Shown: positions 26,967 to 35,593 of the stretch, piece after piece
How positions within the stretch are numbered: the stretch's first letter is position 1
Layout of the letters: each line of letters begins with the position of its first letter
NCBI RefSeq assembly: GCF_000335475.2
Contig: NZ_ANAH02000014.1
Span: 1-64,000 of the forward strand
Reading direction: 5' to 3'
DNA: 64,000 bases
DNA from: Cystobacter fuscus DSM 2262
GTDB taxonomy: Bacteria > Myxococcota > Myxococcia > Myxococcales > Myxococcaceae
Translations under genes and position numbers: made by a program
The notes under the pieces: generated by a model
Told to the model about the DNA's origin: nothing
Databases searched by the model: none
What the model saw: the letters and a program-made list of their open reading frames with translations, nothing else

Positions 26967-28256
26967 ATGGCTCTTGATCTCAATCCCCTGTTTGGCCCCC
27001 GGCGGGACGACACCGTCGGCACGATGGCGCGAGGACTCCAGGGCAGTGAAATCCTCCGCATCGCGGCGGAGATCCGCGAACTGGTGGCCCAGGGGAAACA
27101 GGTGTGCAACCTCACCGTGGGCGACTTCAGCCCCCGCGAGTTTCCCATCCCCGCCTCCCTGGGCAAGGGCATCGCCCAGGCGCTCGAGGCGGGCGAGACG
27201 AACTATCCGCCCTCGGACGGCATGCCGGCCTTGCGTCAGTCCGTGCAGCGCTTCTACGAGCGGGCGCTGGGCCTGAAGTACCCGCTGGAGAGCGTGCTCA
27301 TCACCGCGGGCGCGCGGCCCATCATCTATGGCGTCTACCGCTCGGTGCTGGACGCGGGCGACACGGTCGTCTACCCGGTGCCCTCGTGGAACAACAACCA
27401 CTACGTGCACATGATGGGGGCGCGGCCCGTGGAGGTGAAGACGGACGCCGAGCACGGCTTCATGCCCACGGTGGAGCAACTGGCGCCGCACCTGCCGCAG
27501 GCCCGGCTGTTGTGCCTGTGCAGCCCGCTCAACCCCACGGGGACGATGATCTCCCCCGAGGCCATGAAGGCCATTGGCCAGCGCGTGGTGGAGGAGAACC
27601 GCCAGCGCGAGGCGCGGGGCGCCCGGCCCCTCCTGGTGCTGTTCGACCACATCTACTGGACGCTCACCTTCGGCCAGTCGCGGCACGTGACGCCGGTGGA
27701 GCTGGTGCCGGAGCTGGCGCCCTACACGGTGTTCGTGGACGGCATCTCCAAGGCGTTCGCCTCCACGGGCGTGCGCGTGGGCTGGGCGGTGGGAGCCCCG
27801 TCCATCATCTCGCGAATGAAGGACGTGCTGGGCCACGTGGGTGCCTGGGCCCCCAAGGCCGAGCAGGTGGCGGTGGCGCGCTTCCTGGATGACGCGCCAG
27901 CCGTGTCGGCCTACCTGGAGACGATGCGGCGGCGGGTGGACGAGCGGCTGACGGCGCTGCACCAGGGCTTCTCCGCGATGCGCGCGGCGGGCCTGCCCGT
28001 GCTCTCCATCCCTCCCCAGGGCGCCATCTACCTGTCGGTCCGCTTCGAGCTGCTCGGCAAGGCGGGGCTGCGCACCAACACCGACATCCGCAAGCTGCTG
28101 CTGGAGAAGGCGGGCTTCGCGCTGGTGCCCTTCCAGGCCTTCGGCCTCATGGAGGACACCGGGTGGTTCCGCCTGTCGGTCGGGGCCGTGTCGGTGGAGG
28201 ACATCCAGGCGGCGCTGCCTCGCGTGGAGGCGGTGCTGCGCGAGGCGGTGAAGTAG
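26967..28256 (+). CDS. PLP-dependent class I aminotransferase
   Basis: 429 aa. Fold type I aminotransferase: NYPPSDGMPALRQSVQRFY, substrate/PLP region CSPLNPTGTMIS, Asp-Tyr region VLFDHIYWTLTFG, and PLP-binding Lys in VDGISKAFASTGVRVGW. Closest in pattern to aspartate/aromatic-type enzymes; the amino acid used cannot be assigned. ATG 26967 is preceded by GGAG ten bases upstream; a longer upstream frame is not coding-like. A bidirectional hairpin follows the stop. Confidence 0.88.
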   Translation: MALDLNPLFGPRRDDTVGTMARGLQGSEILRIAAEIRELVAQGKQVCNLTVGDFSPREFPIPASLGKGIAQALEAGETNYPPSDGMPALRQSVQRFYERALGLKYPLESVLITAGARPIIYGVYRSVLDAGDTVVYPVPSWNNNHYVHMMGARPVEVKTDAEHGFMPTVEQLAPHLPQARLLCLCSPLNPTGTMISPEAMKAIGQRVVEENRQREARGARPLLVLFDHIYWTLTFGQSRHVTPVELVPELAPYTVFVDGISKAFASTGVRVGWAVGAPSIISRMKDVLGHVGAWAPKAEQVAVARFLDDAPAVSAYLETMRRRVDERLTALHQGFSAMRAAGLPVLSIPPQGAIYLSVRFELLGKAGLRTNTDIRKLLLEKAGFALVPFQAFGLMEDTGWFRLSVGAVSVEDIQAALPRVEAVLREAVK

Positions 28257-28282
28257 GCCCCACGCGGAGCCCGGAAAAAAAT

Positions 28283-28316
28283 GGGGGGTGCCTCGTTTGA
28301 AAGCGAGACACCCCCC
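28283..28316. terminator. Bidirectional terminator hairpin
   Basis: Stem GGGGGGTG-C-CTCG / CGAG-A-CACCCCCC with an 8-base loop. On the minus strand it is followed by a run of seven U (AAAAAAA at 28275-28281), a classic intrinsic terminator for the leftward gene at 28455-28886. It also lies 27 bp after the aminotransferase stop and probably works for that gene too. Confidence 0.8.
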
Positions 28317-28454
28317 ACCATATTTGACCCCGACCGCTCCATCCTCCCCCTTGCGGCGGACGAGCATCGTTGGGTCATCCGCCAGGACTCCCCGCCCCCG
28401 CGGGTCCTCCTGACGGCATCCTGGTACGGCATATGTCGTTGGTGGTGGGAGGCT

Positions 28455-28886
28455 CTACCAGCTGTAGATACCGCCCTCGTCCACCTCGTGAATCCCGGCA
28501 CCGTGCTCCAACGAGGACGGGCCGTGGCCACGCTCTCTGACGAGCACGATGGGAGCCAGCGCCAGCCGCGGTGCTTGAGACCGGAGCCGCGCCAGAGAGG
28601 TCACCCCCGTGACCACGCCGCGCAGTCCAGCCATCACCTCGGCCTCTGTCAGTGCCGCCAACTGGCGTCGCTTCGCCCCCGCGAAGGACACCAGCGCCGA
28701 CACCTCCAGCCGATGGCTCCCATCGGGCTCGTGTTTCCCGGCCGTCCAGGACAGCCGGGTCAGAGTCTTCGCCACCGACGCGGAATGCTCACCCCCCCGA
28801 TGCAGCACGCCTCCCGCCCTACCCTCGACCACCCCGTGGCTTGCGTGACGCGAAGCCCCCATCCCCAGTTCCACTTGCAGCTGCAT
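28455..28886 (-). CDS. Hypothetical protein
   Basis: 143 aa, not recognised. Coding is supported by G/C-rich third positions, the terminator downstream and the lack of any better frame. It starts MQLQVELGMGASRH with GGGA five bases upstream. It is rich in Ala/Val/Arg with alternating hydrophobic residues (SHRLEVSALVSFAGAKRR; EVMAGLRGVVTGVTSLARLR), suggesting a compact alpha/beta fold. No signal peptide or membrane helix. The open frame extends upstream to 29312 but that part overlaps the topoisomerase gene and looks non-coding. Confidence 0.5.
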   Translation of the reverse strand: MQLQVELGMGASRHASHGVVEGRAGGVLHRGGEHSASVAKTLTRLSWTAGKHEPDGSHRLEVSALVSFAGAKRRQLAALTEAEVMAGLRGVVTGVTSLARLRSQAPRLALAPIVLVRERGHGPSSLEHGAGIHEVDEGGIYSW

Positions 28887-29190
28887 GGTGTCCCGACCCC
28901 GTGGCTTGCTCGTGAGCGCGTTGGTGACAGGGGCGGATATTGGCCAAAATGCGCCGGCGAGTTTTCCACGCGGACGACAACCGCTTGCGCGAAGGCGCCA
29001 ACCCGGGAACCAAGCGCCATCCTGGAGGGGTGGGGCCCTCGGTTTTCCACTCTCAGTGTATCCTCGACGGCCTGCTTGCCTGCCCTGCAGCGGGAAGACC
29101 CCTGGGCTGAACGGACTTGCAGGTGGAAGAGGGCGGCGCGGGGTATGGTCGGAGGACCGGGACGCCGGTGGGAGACGCGAGTGAGGTGGG
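28887..29190. other. Intergenic region, nothing clear
   Basis: 304 bp between the leftward hypothetical gene and the rightward topoisomerase-helicase gene. It must carry their promoters, but I see no convincing -35/-10 pair, repeat or small ORF with coding-like codon use. Confidence 0.5.
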
Positions 29191-32100
29191 ATGAGCATGG
29201 GTGATGGAGCGCGGGGTGTGCTGGCCGTGGTGGCGGAGAAGCCCTCCATGGCGCGCGACATCGCCCGGGCGCTGGGCGCGCGCGACCAGGGGGAGGGGTG
29301 CTTTCGCGGCAACGGCTACGTGGTGACGTGGGCCATCGGCCACCTGGTAGGACTGGCGCAGCCGCACGAGATGCGGCCCGAGTGGAAGCGCTGGCAGCGC
29401 GAGCTGCTGCCCATGCTGCCGGGCGACTGGCCGCTGGTGGTGGAGGAGAAGACGGCGAGCCAGTTCCAGGTGGTGCGCCGGGTGATGAACGCCCCCGAGG
29501 TGGACTCCGTGGTGTGCGCGACGGACGCCGGGCGCGAGGGCGAGCTCATCTTCCGCTACATCTACGAGGCGGCCGGGTGCCGCAAGCCGGTGCGGCGCCT
29601 GTGGGTGTCCTCGCTGACGGAGGGCGCCATCCGCGAGGGCTTCCGCACGCTCAAGCCGGGGCGGGACTACGAGCCCCTGGCGGACGCGGCCCGGGGTCGC
29701 AGCCGGGCGGACTGGCTGGTGGGGATGAACCTGTCACGCCTGTACACGCTCGCCTGCGGGGACACGTTCTCGGTGGGGCGGGTGCAGACGCCCACGCTGG
29801 CCATGCTGGTGGAGCGCGAGCTGGCCATCCGCGACTTCGTCCCCCAGGAGTACCTGGAGGTGCTCGCCACCTTCGATCCGGCGGGTCCCGAGGCGCCGGG
29901 CCGCTACCAGGGCACCTGGTTCCGCCCCGCGCTCCCCGGCAAGCAGAAGGAGTGGGACGCGCGCGAGGCCCGGCGCCTGCCCGCGGACGGCGAGGAGGCG
30001 CGCGCGGTGGTGGCCCGCGTGAAGACGGGCCGCGCCGTCGTGGAGTCCATCACCTCCGAGACCAAGCGCATGGCGCCGCCGCTGCTCTACGATCTCACCG
30101 AGCTGCAGCGCCACGCCAACCGCCTGTATGGCTACAGCGCCCAGCGCACCCTGGAGCTGGCGCAGGCGCTCTACGAGAAGCACAAGCTGCTGAGCTACCC
30201 CCGCACCTCCAGCCGGCACCTGTCCCAGGACATCGCCCGCACCCTGCCGCAGGTGGTGGACGCCATCCGCGCCCCGTGGGAGGCCCAGCTCGCACCGGGC
30301 ACCGGCACGCGGGCGCTCGGCCGCCGCTTCGTGGACGACGCGAAGGTGACGGACCACCACGCCCTCATCCCCACCACGACCCCGCCCGGGGACGCGCGGC
30401 TGTCCGTGGAGGAGCGCAACATCTACGAGCTCGTCTGCCGGCGGCTGCTCGCGGCGTGGCACGAGGACTTCGTCTGGTCGGTGACGACCGTCATCACCGC
30501 CGTCACCTCGCCGGGCGCGGATCCCGCCGTGCCCACGGTGGACCGTTTCCACAGCGCGGGCACCCTCGTGGAGCGTCAGGGCTGGAAGGTGCTGGACGTG
30601 GGCGGCGGACAGCGCGCGCCCAAGCCCCGCGAGCCGGCCAAGGCGAAGAAGGATGGCGAGGCCGAGGCGGAGGAGCCGGAGGACGAGCAGGAACTGCCGC
30701 CGGGGCTCGTGAAGGGACTGGCGCGCACGGTGCGCGAGGTGAAGCCGGTGTCCAAGCGGACGCGGCCTCCCCCCCGGCTCTCGGACGCGAGCCTGCTCAC
30801 GGCGATGGAGACGGCGGGGCGCACGCTCGACGACAAGGAATTGGCGGACGCGATGCGCGAGTCGGGTCTGGGCACCCCCGCCACGCGCGCCGCCATCATC
30901 GAGACGCTGCTGGACCGGGGCTACCTCGTGCGGCGCGGCAAGTCCTTCGAGGCGACGGAGAAGGGCATCGGCCTCATCCGCGTGGTGCACCCGGACGTGA
31001 AGAGCCCGGCGATGACGGGCCAGTGGGAAGCGTGGTTGCGGCGCATCGAGGGCGGCAGCGGAGACCTCGACTCCTTCCTGCGCGGCATCGAGGCCTATGT
31101 CATCGAGGTGGTGGGCAAGGTGCCCCCGTCCATCTCCCTGCCGCCCGGAGCCATCTCCCCTCCATCGCGCCCCGCCCCGGCCGTGGCCTCCGAAGCAGCT
31201 CCCAGAGCGACCCCCGTGAAGAAGGGCAAGCGCACGAGCACCCCGGGCGAGTCCCTCGCGTCCTCCCCGCTCCGGCAACCCGCGCTCGCCCTGCCCGGCA
31301 CCGTCCGGCCCGAGCGCACGGTGCGTCCACGCACTCCTCCCTCCGAGCTGCGTGGCCTGCTCAAGGCCGTGTTCGGCTTCCCGGACTTCCGCCCGTACCA
31401 GGAGGCGGTGTGCCGCACGGCCACCGAGGGCAAGGATCTGCTGCTGGTGATGCCCACCGGCGCGGGCAAGTCGCTGTGCTACCAGTTGCCGGGCCTCGCG
31501 CGCGCCGGGACGACGCTGGTCATCAGCCCCCTCATCGCGCTCATGGAGGACCAGGTGGCGCGCCTGCAGTCCCTGGGGCTCGCGGCGGATCGCATCCACT
31601 CCGGACGCGACCGCGCCTCCTCGCGCCAGGTGTGCGCGGACTACCTCGAGGGCCGGCTGGACTTCCTCTTCATCGCTCCCGAGCGGCTCGGCGTGCCGGG
31701 CTTCGTGGAGCTGCTGGCCCGGCGCACGCCCTCGCTCGTGGCCGTCGACGAGGCGCACTGCATCTCCCAGTGGGGACATGACTTCCGCCCCGACTACCGG
31801 CTGCTGGGCGCCCGGCTGCCCATGCTGCGCCCCGCGCCCGTCATCGCCCTCACCGCCACGGCCACCCCCGACGTCCAGCGCGACATCCTCCAGCAACTGG
31901 GCCTCGAGGGCGCCGGCAGCGCGCCCGCCCGCACCTTCATCCACGGCTTCCGGCGCACCAACATCGCCATCGAGGTGCGCGAGCTCAACCCGAGCCAGCG
32001 CTCCGACGCCATCCGCGAGCTGCTCGCCGAGCCCTCCCACCGTCCCGCCATCGTCTACGCCGCCACGCGCAAGCACGCCGAGCAGTACACGGAGCGGCTC

Positions 32101-33504
32101 GGCGCGGACTTCCGCACGGGCACCTACCACGCGGGCATGAGCGCCTCGGAGCGCGACGCGGTGCAGACGGCCTTCCTCGGCGGCCGCCTGGACGTCATCG
32201 TGGCGACGACCGCCTTCGGCATGGGCATCGACAAGGCGGACGTGCGCACCGTGGTGCATGCCGCGCTGCCCGCCAGCCTCGAGGGCTACTACCAGGAACT
32301 GGGCCGCGCGGGCCGCGATGGTCTGCCCTCGCGCGCGGTGCTGCTGCACGGCTTCATCGACCGGCGCACCCACGAGTTCTTCCACCAGCGCGACTACCCC
32401 GAGCCCGCCGTGCTCGAGCGGCTCTACCGCGCCGCGCGCGAGGAGCCCGAGCCCAAGGAGGCGCTCGCGGCCCGGGTGCGCATGGAGTCGGACGTCTTCG
32501 ACAAGGCGCTCGAGCAGCTGTGGATCCACGGCGGGCTGGAGCTGTCCCCGGACGAGTCCGTGCGCCAGGGCAAGCCCGGCTGGAAGACGTCGTACTCGGC
32601 GCAGCGCGCGCACAAACAGGCGCAGCTCGAGCACATGGCCCGCTACGCCGAGGCGCATGGCTGCCGGATGAAACACCTCGTGGCGCACTTCGGTGACGTG
32701 CAGGACTCGGGCGCCGCCTGCGGCCTGTGCGACGTGTGCGCTCCCCAGGCGTGCGCCACCCTGCGCTTCGGCGCGCCCTCCGCCGCCGAGACCCAGGCGC
32801 TCACCCGCATCCTCGGCGCGCTCCACGAGCGCGATGCCCAGGCCACCGGCCGGCTCCACCGGGAGCTGTTCGGCGAGGCGCTCCCCCGCCGCGACTTCGA
32901 GCGCCTGCTGGGGGGCCTGGTGCGTGCCGGGCTCGTGCGGCTGTCCGAGGACACCTTCGACAAGGACGGCCAGAGCATCACCTTCCAGCGCGTGGCGCTC
33001 ACCCCCGAGGGCCGCCGCACCCATGCTCCCGCCGCGGGCCTCGTGCAACTGCCGCTGCCTCCCGAGGAGGCCCCCGCTCGCGGCCGCCGGGACTCCCGCG
33101 CCCCGGCCAGGAAGCCCCGGGCCAGCCGCCGGGGCTCGCGCCGCAAGAGCCCGGCCCGGCCCGAGCTCGAATACGAGGCGGCCGAGCCGTCCACCCCCCA
33201 GGCCCCTCGCGGCCGTGAGGCCCTGTCCCGGGCCCTGGAGCGCTCGCGCTCGCGGCGCGCGGGGACGGGCGTGGACGGGGCCCCGCCCCAGCTCGTGGAG
33301 GCGCTCAAGGCCTGGCGTCTCACCGAGGCGCGCAGGCGCCGCGTGCCCGCCTTCCGCATCCTCACCGACCGGGTGCTCGGCGCCATCGCCAGCGCCCGTC
33401 CCCAGGATGGTGCCGCCCTGCAGCGCATCCATGGTGTCGGTCCCACGCTCACCGAGCGCTATGGCGAGACCATCCTCGCGCTCGTGGGGCGCATGCCCGG
33501 CTGA
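29191..33504 (+). CDS. DNA topoisomerase III-RecQ helicase-HRDC fusion
   Basis: 1437 aa, three enzymes' modules in one chain. Residues about 8-640: type IA topoisomerase III, with TOPRIM (Glu16 in VVAEKPSMA; Asp112/Glu116/Glu118 in TDAGREGELIF) and catalytic Tyr336 in LSYPRTSSRHL. Residues about 640-700: disordered linker. About 705-1240: RecQ helicase with Walker A Lys760 (MPTGAGKS), DEAH at 853-856, SALTAT-like LTATATPD, QELGRAGRDG, and the zinc-binding Cys1158, 1177, 1180 and 1183 followed by a winged helix. A basic Arg/Pro linker precedes an HRDC domain at about 1355-1437. RecQ and Topo III normally work as separate partners to dissolve double Holliday junctions, so the fusion links them one to one. 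GAGG precedes the ATG. Confidence 0.95.
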   Translation: MSMGDGARGVLAVVAEKPSMARDIARALGARDQGEGCFRGNGYVVTWAIGHLVGLAQPHEMRPEWKRWQRELLPMLPGDWPLVVEEKTASQFQVVRRVMNAPEVDSVVCATDAGREGELIFRYIYEAAGCRKPVRRLWVSSLTEGAIREGFRTLKPGRDYEPLADAARGRSRADWLVGMNLSRLYTLACGDTFSVGRVQTPTLAMLVERELAIRDFVPQEYLEVLATFDPAGPEAPGRYQGTWFRPALPGKQKEWDAREARRLPADGEEARAVVARVKTGRAVVESITSETKRMAPPLLYDLTELQRHANRLYGYSAQRTLELAQALYEKHKLLSYPRTSSRHLSQDIARTLPQVVDAIRAPWEAQLAPGTGTRALGRRFVDDAKVTDHHALIPTTTPPGDARLSVEERNIYELVCRRLLAAWHEDFVWSVTTVITAVTSPGADPAVPTVDRFHSAGTLVERQGWKVLDVGGGQRAPKPREPAKAKKDGEAEAEEPEDEQELPPGLVKGLARTVREVKPVSKRTRPPPRLSDASLLTAMETAGRTLDDKELADAMRESGLGTPATRAAIIETLLDRGYLVRRGKSFEATEKGIGLIRVVHPDVKSPAMTGQWEAWLRRIEGGSGDLDSFLRGIEAYVIEVVGKVPPSISLPPGAISPPSRPAPAVASEAAPRATPVKKGKRTSTPGESLASSPLRQPALALPGTVRPERTVRPRTPPSELRGLLKAVFGFPDFRPYQEAVCRTATEGKDLLLVMPTGAGKSLCYQLPGLARAGTTLVISPLIALMEDQVARLQSLGLAADRIHSGRDRASSRQVCADYLEGRLDFLFIAPERLGVPGFVELLARRTPSLVAVDEAHCISQWGHDFRPDYRLLGARLPMLRPAPVIALTATATPDVQRDILQQLGLEGAGSAPARTFIHGFRRTNIAIEVRELNPSQRSDAIRELLAEPSHRPAIVYAATRKHAEQYTERLGADFRTGTYHAGMSASERDAVQTAFLGGRLDVIVATTAFGMGIDKADVRTVVHAALPASLEGYYQELGRAGRDGLPSRAVLLHGFIDRRTHEFFHQRDYPEPAVLERLYRAAREEPEPKEALAARVRMESDVFDKALEQLWIHGGLELSPDESVRQGKPGWKTSYSAQRAHKQAQLEHMARYAEAHGCRMKHLVAHFGDVQDSGAACGLCDVCAPQACATLRFGAPSAAETQALTRILGALHERDAQATGRLHRELFGEALPRRDFERLLGGLVRAGLVRLSEDTFDKDGQSITFQRVALTPEGRRTHAPAAGLVQLPLPPEEAPARGRRDSRAPARKPRASRRGSRRKSPARPELEYEAAEPSTPQAPRGREALSRALERSRSRRAGTGVDGAPPQLVEALKAWRLTEARRRRVPAFRILTDRVLGAIASARPQDGAALQRIHGVGPTLTERYGETILALVGRMPG

Positions 33505-33668
33505 GACTCCGGTCGGAGCCATGTGTCCTGTGCCGGGACGGGAGGGCCGCTGACGGGCGCGTCTCTATGCGAAAGTGAGCATCGGCCCGGTGAGAGAGGG
33601 AGCACTTCCACCGGGGATCCGCTTTTCTGTCCGGGCGGAGCGCCGCCGGAGTGCCAGGGAGGCCGTCC

Positions 33669-34244
33669 ATGCCGCTGCAGAAGCTGGTGTTCGCCACCGC
33701 TGTCGAGGCGTTGTTCGTGCGCGAGTTGGGCGCCACCCTGTCGGGAGTGGGCCGCAGGCTGCTGCGCGACGTGGGGCTGGACCTGGAGCAGCCCCTCGAG
33801 GTCGCCTACCCCCTGGCGCAGTGGAAGGTCTTCCTGCACATCGCCGCCCAGGTGCTCTACCCGCACCTGCCCGCCGCCGAGGCCCACTGGTGGATGGGCA
33901 TCCACTTCGTGGAAGGCTACCTCCAGACGTCCATGGGGCGCGTGCTGGCGGAACTGGCGCCGATGCTCGGCCCCCGCCGGATGCTCGAGCGCATCGGGAC
34001 GGACCTGAGCAGCGGCAACAACTTCAGCGAGGTGCGCCTCGTGGAACACGCCCCCCGCTACGTCGAGCTGTGGATGAACGACGTCCTCGACGATTACTCC
34101 TCCTTCGCCGCCGGCCTCATCCTCCGCGCCCAGCAGATGGCCGGCGCGCGCAACGTGTTCGTGGATGTGTGGTCCTTCGATGGCACCGCCGGCACCTTCC
34201 TCATCCGCTGGCGCGACGCCCCTGCCCGCGCATTGTTCGGGTGA
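33669..34244 (+). CDS. DUF2378-like family protein
   Basis: 191 aa, cytoplasmic. The pattern fits the Myxococcus paralogous DUF2378 (TIGR02265) family: LDLEQPLEVAYPLAQWKVFL, a YPHLPAAEAHWWMG segment near the middle, a helical MGRVLAELAPMLGP block and a C-terminal beta region (VFVDVWSFDGTAGTFLIRW). Function unknown. ATG 33669 has GGGAGG six bases upstream. It sits alone between the topoisomerase-helicase and the metalloprotease genes. Confidence 0.7.
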   Translation: MPLQKLVFATAVEALFVRELGATLSGVGRRLLRDVGLDLEQPLEVAYPLAQWKVFLHIAAQVLYPHLPAAEAHWWMGIHFVEGYLQTSMGRVLAELAPMLGPRRMLERIGTDLSSGNNFSEVRLVEHAPRYVELWMNDVLDDYSSFAAGLILRAQQMAGARNVFVDVWSFDGTAGTFLIRWRDAPARALFG

Positions 34245-34276
34245 CAATCCTCCACTGCCCGAAAGTCGTACGCCCC

Positions 34277-34293
34277 TGTCCGGATTCCGGACA
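34277..34293. promoter_or_regulatory. Perfect 17-bp palindrome TGTCCGGA-T-TCCGGACA
   Basis: Eight-base perfect arms around one central base, in the 299-bp gap before the metalloprotease gene and 33 bp after the DUF2378-like stop. The symmetry and short length suggest a dimeric regulator's operator rather than a terminator. Confidence 0.5.
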
Positions 34294-34377
34294 ATGCGGA
34301 GGGAGCCCTCCAACCCCCCGGAAAGTGGACCCGCCGCACGGGCGATGTCAGGGGGTTTTACAGCTCTGGGGGTTTTT

Positions 34378-34399
34378 CCTGGAGCATGAGTACTCCAGG
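34378..34399. promoter_or_regulatory. Inverted repeat CCTGGAG-N8-CTCCAGG
   Basis: Seven-base perfect arms in the same upstream region, directly after two spaced GGGGGTTTT direct repeats (about 34351 and 34368). Together with the palindrome at 34277 this makes an unusually structured promoter region for the metalloprotease gene. Confidence 0.4.
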
Positions 34400-34543
34400 C
34401 TTACCCGGTGAAAGTGGGAGGACAGGAGGTTCTCCGAGGGGAGGGCGCGTTGGCCCGCGAGTTGCTCAGGGTCAGGGGCGCGAAGCCGCGGCGGATGACC
34501 TCCGGCGGCTCGCGCCCCCTCGTTGTCCCCCTTGAGGAAGCTC

Positions 34544-35338
34544 ATGCGCAAGATTTCCATGGCGTTGCTGGCTGGTGCGGCTCTCGTTGGTTGCGGCGGT
34601 CCCGAGACGGTCGAGGAGAGCGCTCGCATTCCGTCGTTCGAGGAATTTCAGGCCTCGGCCATCAAGGACGAGGGCAATGTGTGGATCGTCAATGGCGACG
34701 AGGCGGTAGAGGACCTGCGCGCGTACTACGACTCCGTCGTGGCGCGCGGTGACGTGGGCGAGAGCACCGGTGGCCTGGCCGTGTACAACACCGGCAGCGA
34801 CATCAAGTGGAGCTCCACCGCGGCGCGCAACATCACCTATTGTATCAGCCAGTCCTCGTTCGGCACGCGCTACAGCACCGTGGTGAGCGCGATGAACAGC
34901 GCCGCGGCCGCCTGGGAGGCCACCGCCAACGTCAACTTCGTGCACAGCAGCACCTACGACACCAACTGCACCGCGTCGCAGTCGGGCGTGGTGTTCGACG
35001 TGCGCATGGTGAGCGGCCAGTCCTACACGGCGCGCGCCTTCTTCCCCAACTCCAGCCGCTCGAGCCGCAACGTCCTCATCGACAGCAGCGCCTTCGGCAA
35101 CATGGGCGTCTGGACGCTCACCGGCGTGCTGCGCCACGAGCTGGGCCACACGCTCGGCTTCCGCCACGAGCACACCCGCCTCTCCAGCACCGGCTGCTAC
35201 GAGGACGCCAGCTGGCGCGCGCTGACGAGCTACGACTCGTCCTCCGTCATGCACTACCCCCAGTGCAGGGGCACCCAGACGGGTGACCTCGTGCTGACCT
35301 CCTCGGACAAGACCGGCGCCCGCGCGCTCTACCCGTAA
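34544..35338 (+). CDS. Metzincin-type metalloprotease lipoprotein
   Basis: 264 aa. Lipoprotein signal MRKISMALLAGAALVGCGG (Cys17), an acidic pro-like region of about 70 residues, then a zinc protease domain: HExxHxxGxxH as RHELGHTLGFRHEHTR (about residue 197) and a downstream Met-turn SSVMHYPQC (about 235). Both together mark a metzincin (matrixin/astacin-like; similar to M57-type bacterial enzymes). It is likely exported and used for extracellular or surface protein cleavage, as expected of a predatory myxobacterium. ATG 34544 with GAGGA is preferred over an in-frame TTG at 34523. Monocistronic, with a hairpin after the stop. Confidence 0.88.
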   Translation: MRKISMALLAGAALVGCGGPETVEESARIPSFEEFQASAIKDEGNVWIVNGDEAVEDLRAYYDSVVARGDVGESTGGLAVYNTGSDIKWSSTAARNITYCISQSSFGTRYSTVVSAMNSAAAAWEATANVNFVHSSTYDTNCTASQSGVVFDVRMVSGQSYTARAFFPNSSRSSRNVLIDSSAFGNMGVWTLTGVLRHELGHTLGFRHEHTRLSSTGCYEDASWRALTSYDSSSVMHYPQCRGTQTGDLVLTSSDKTGARALYP

Positions 35339-35339
35339 G

Positions 35340-35379
35340 CCCGTCCCCAGCTCCTCCTCCCGCTCGGGATGAGGACGGG
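35340..35379 (+). terminator. Terminator-like hairpin after the metalloprotease
   Basis: CCCGTCC pairs with GGACGGG, enclosing an inner TCCCG/CGGGA stem, starting one base after the stop codon. There is no U-run. Confidence 0.5.
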
Positions 35380-35593
35380 ACATGACGAGGGCCGGAGGGG
35401 TTCACGCTTCCCAGTACGGGGCGCGGGGCCTTCCGGCCCTTCGTCTTTGCGGGGTTTCTCCGCCGCGCCGCGTCACGGGGGGCGTGGGGGGGCATGTCGG
35501 GAATTTGGAGCCGGGGGCCGCAACTTCCGCCCGGGGGTCTCGATAATTTCTTCGAGTTTGCGAATTTGAACCCCCTTTTCTGAGGAAACGTCC

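Noticed and set aside
28281..29204. 307-aa + strand ORF upstream of the topoisomerase
   Set aside because: No coding-like third-position pattern, overlaps a terminator and a better minus-strand gene.
29734..33522. 1262-codon open frame on the - strand
   Set aside because: Opposite the topoisomerase-RecQ fusion; shadow composition.
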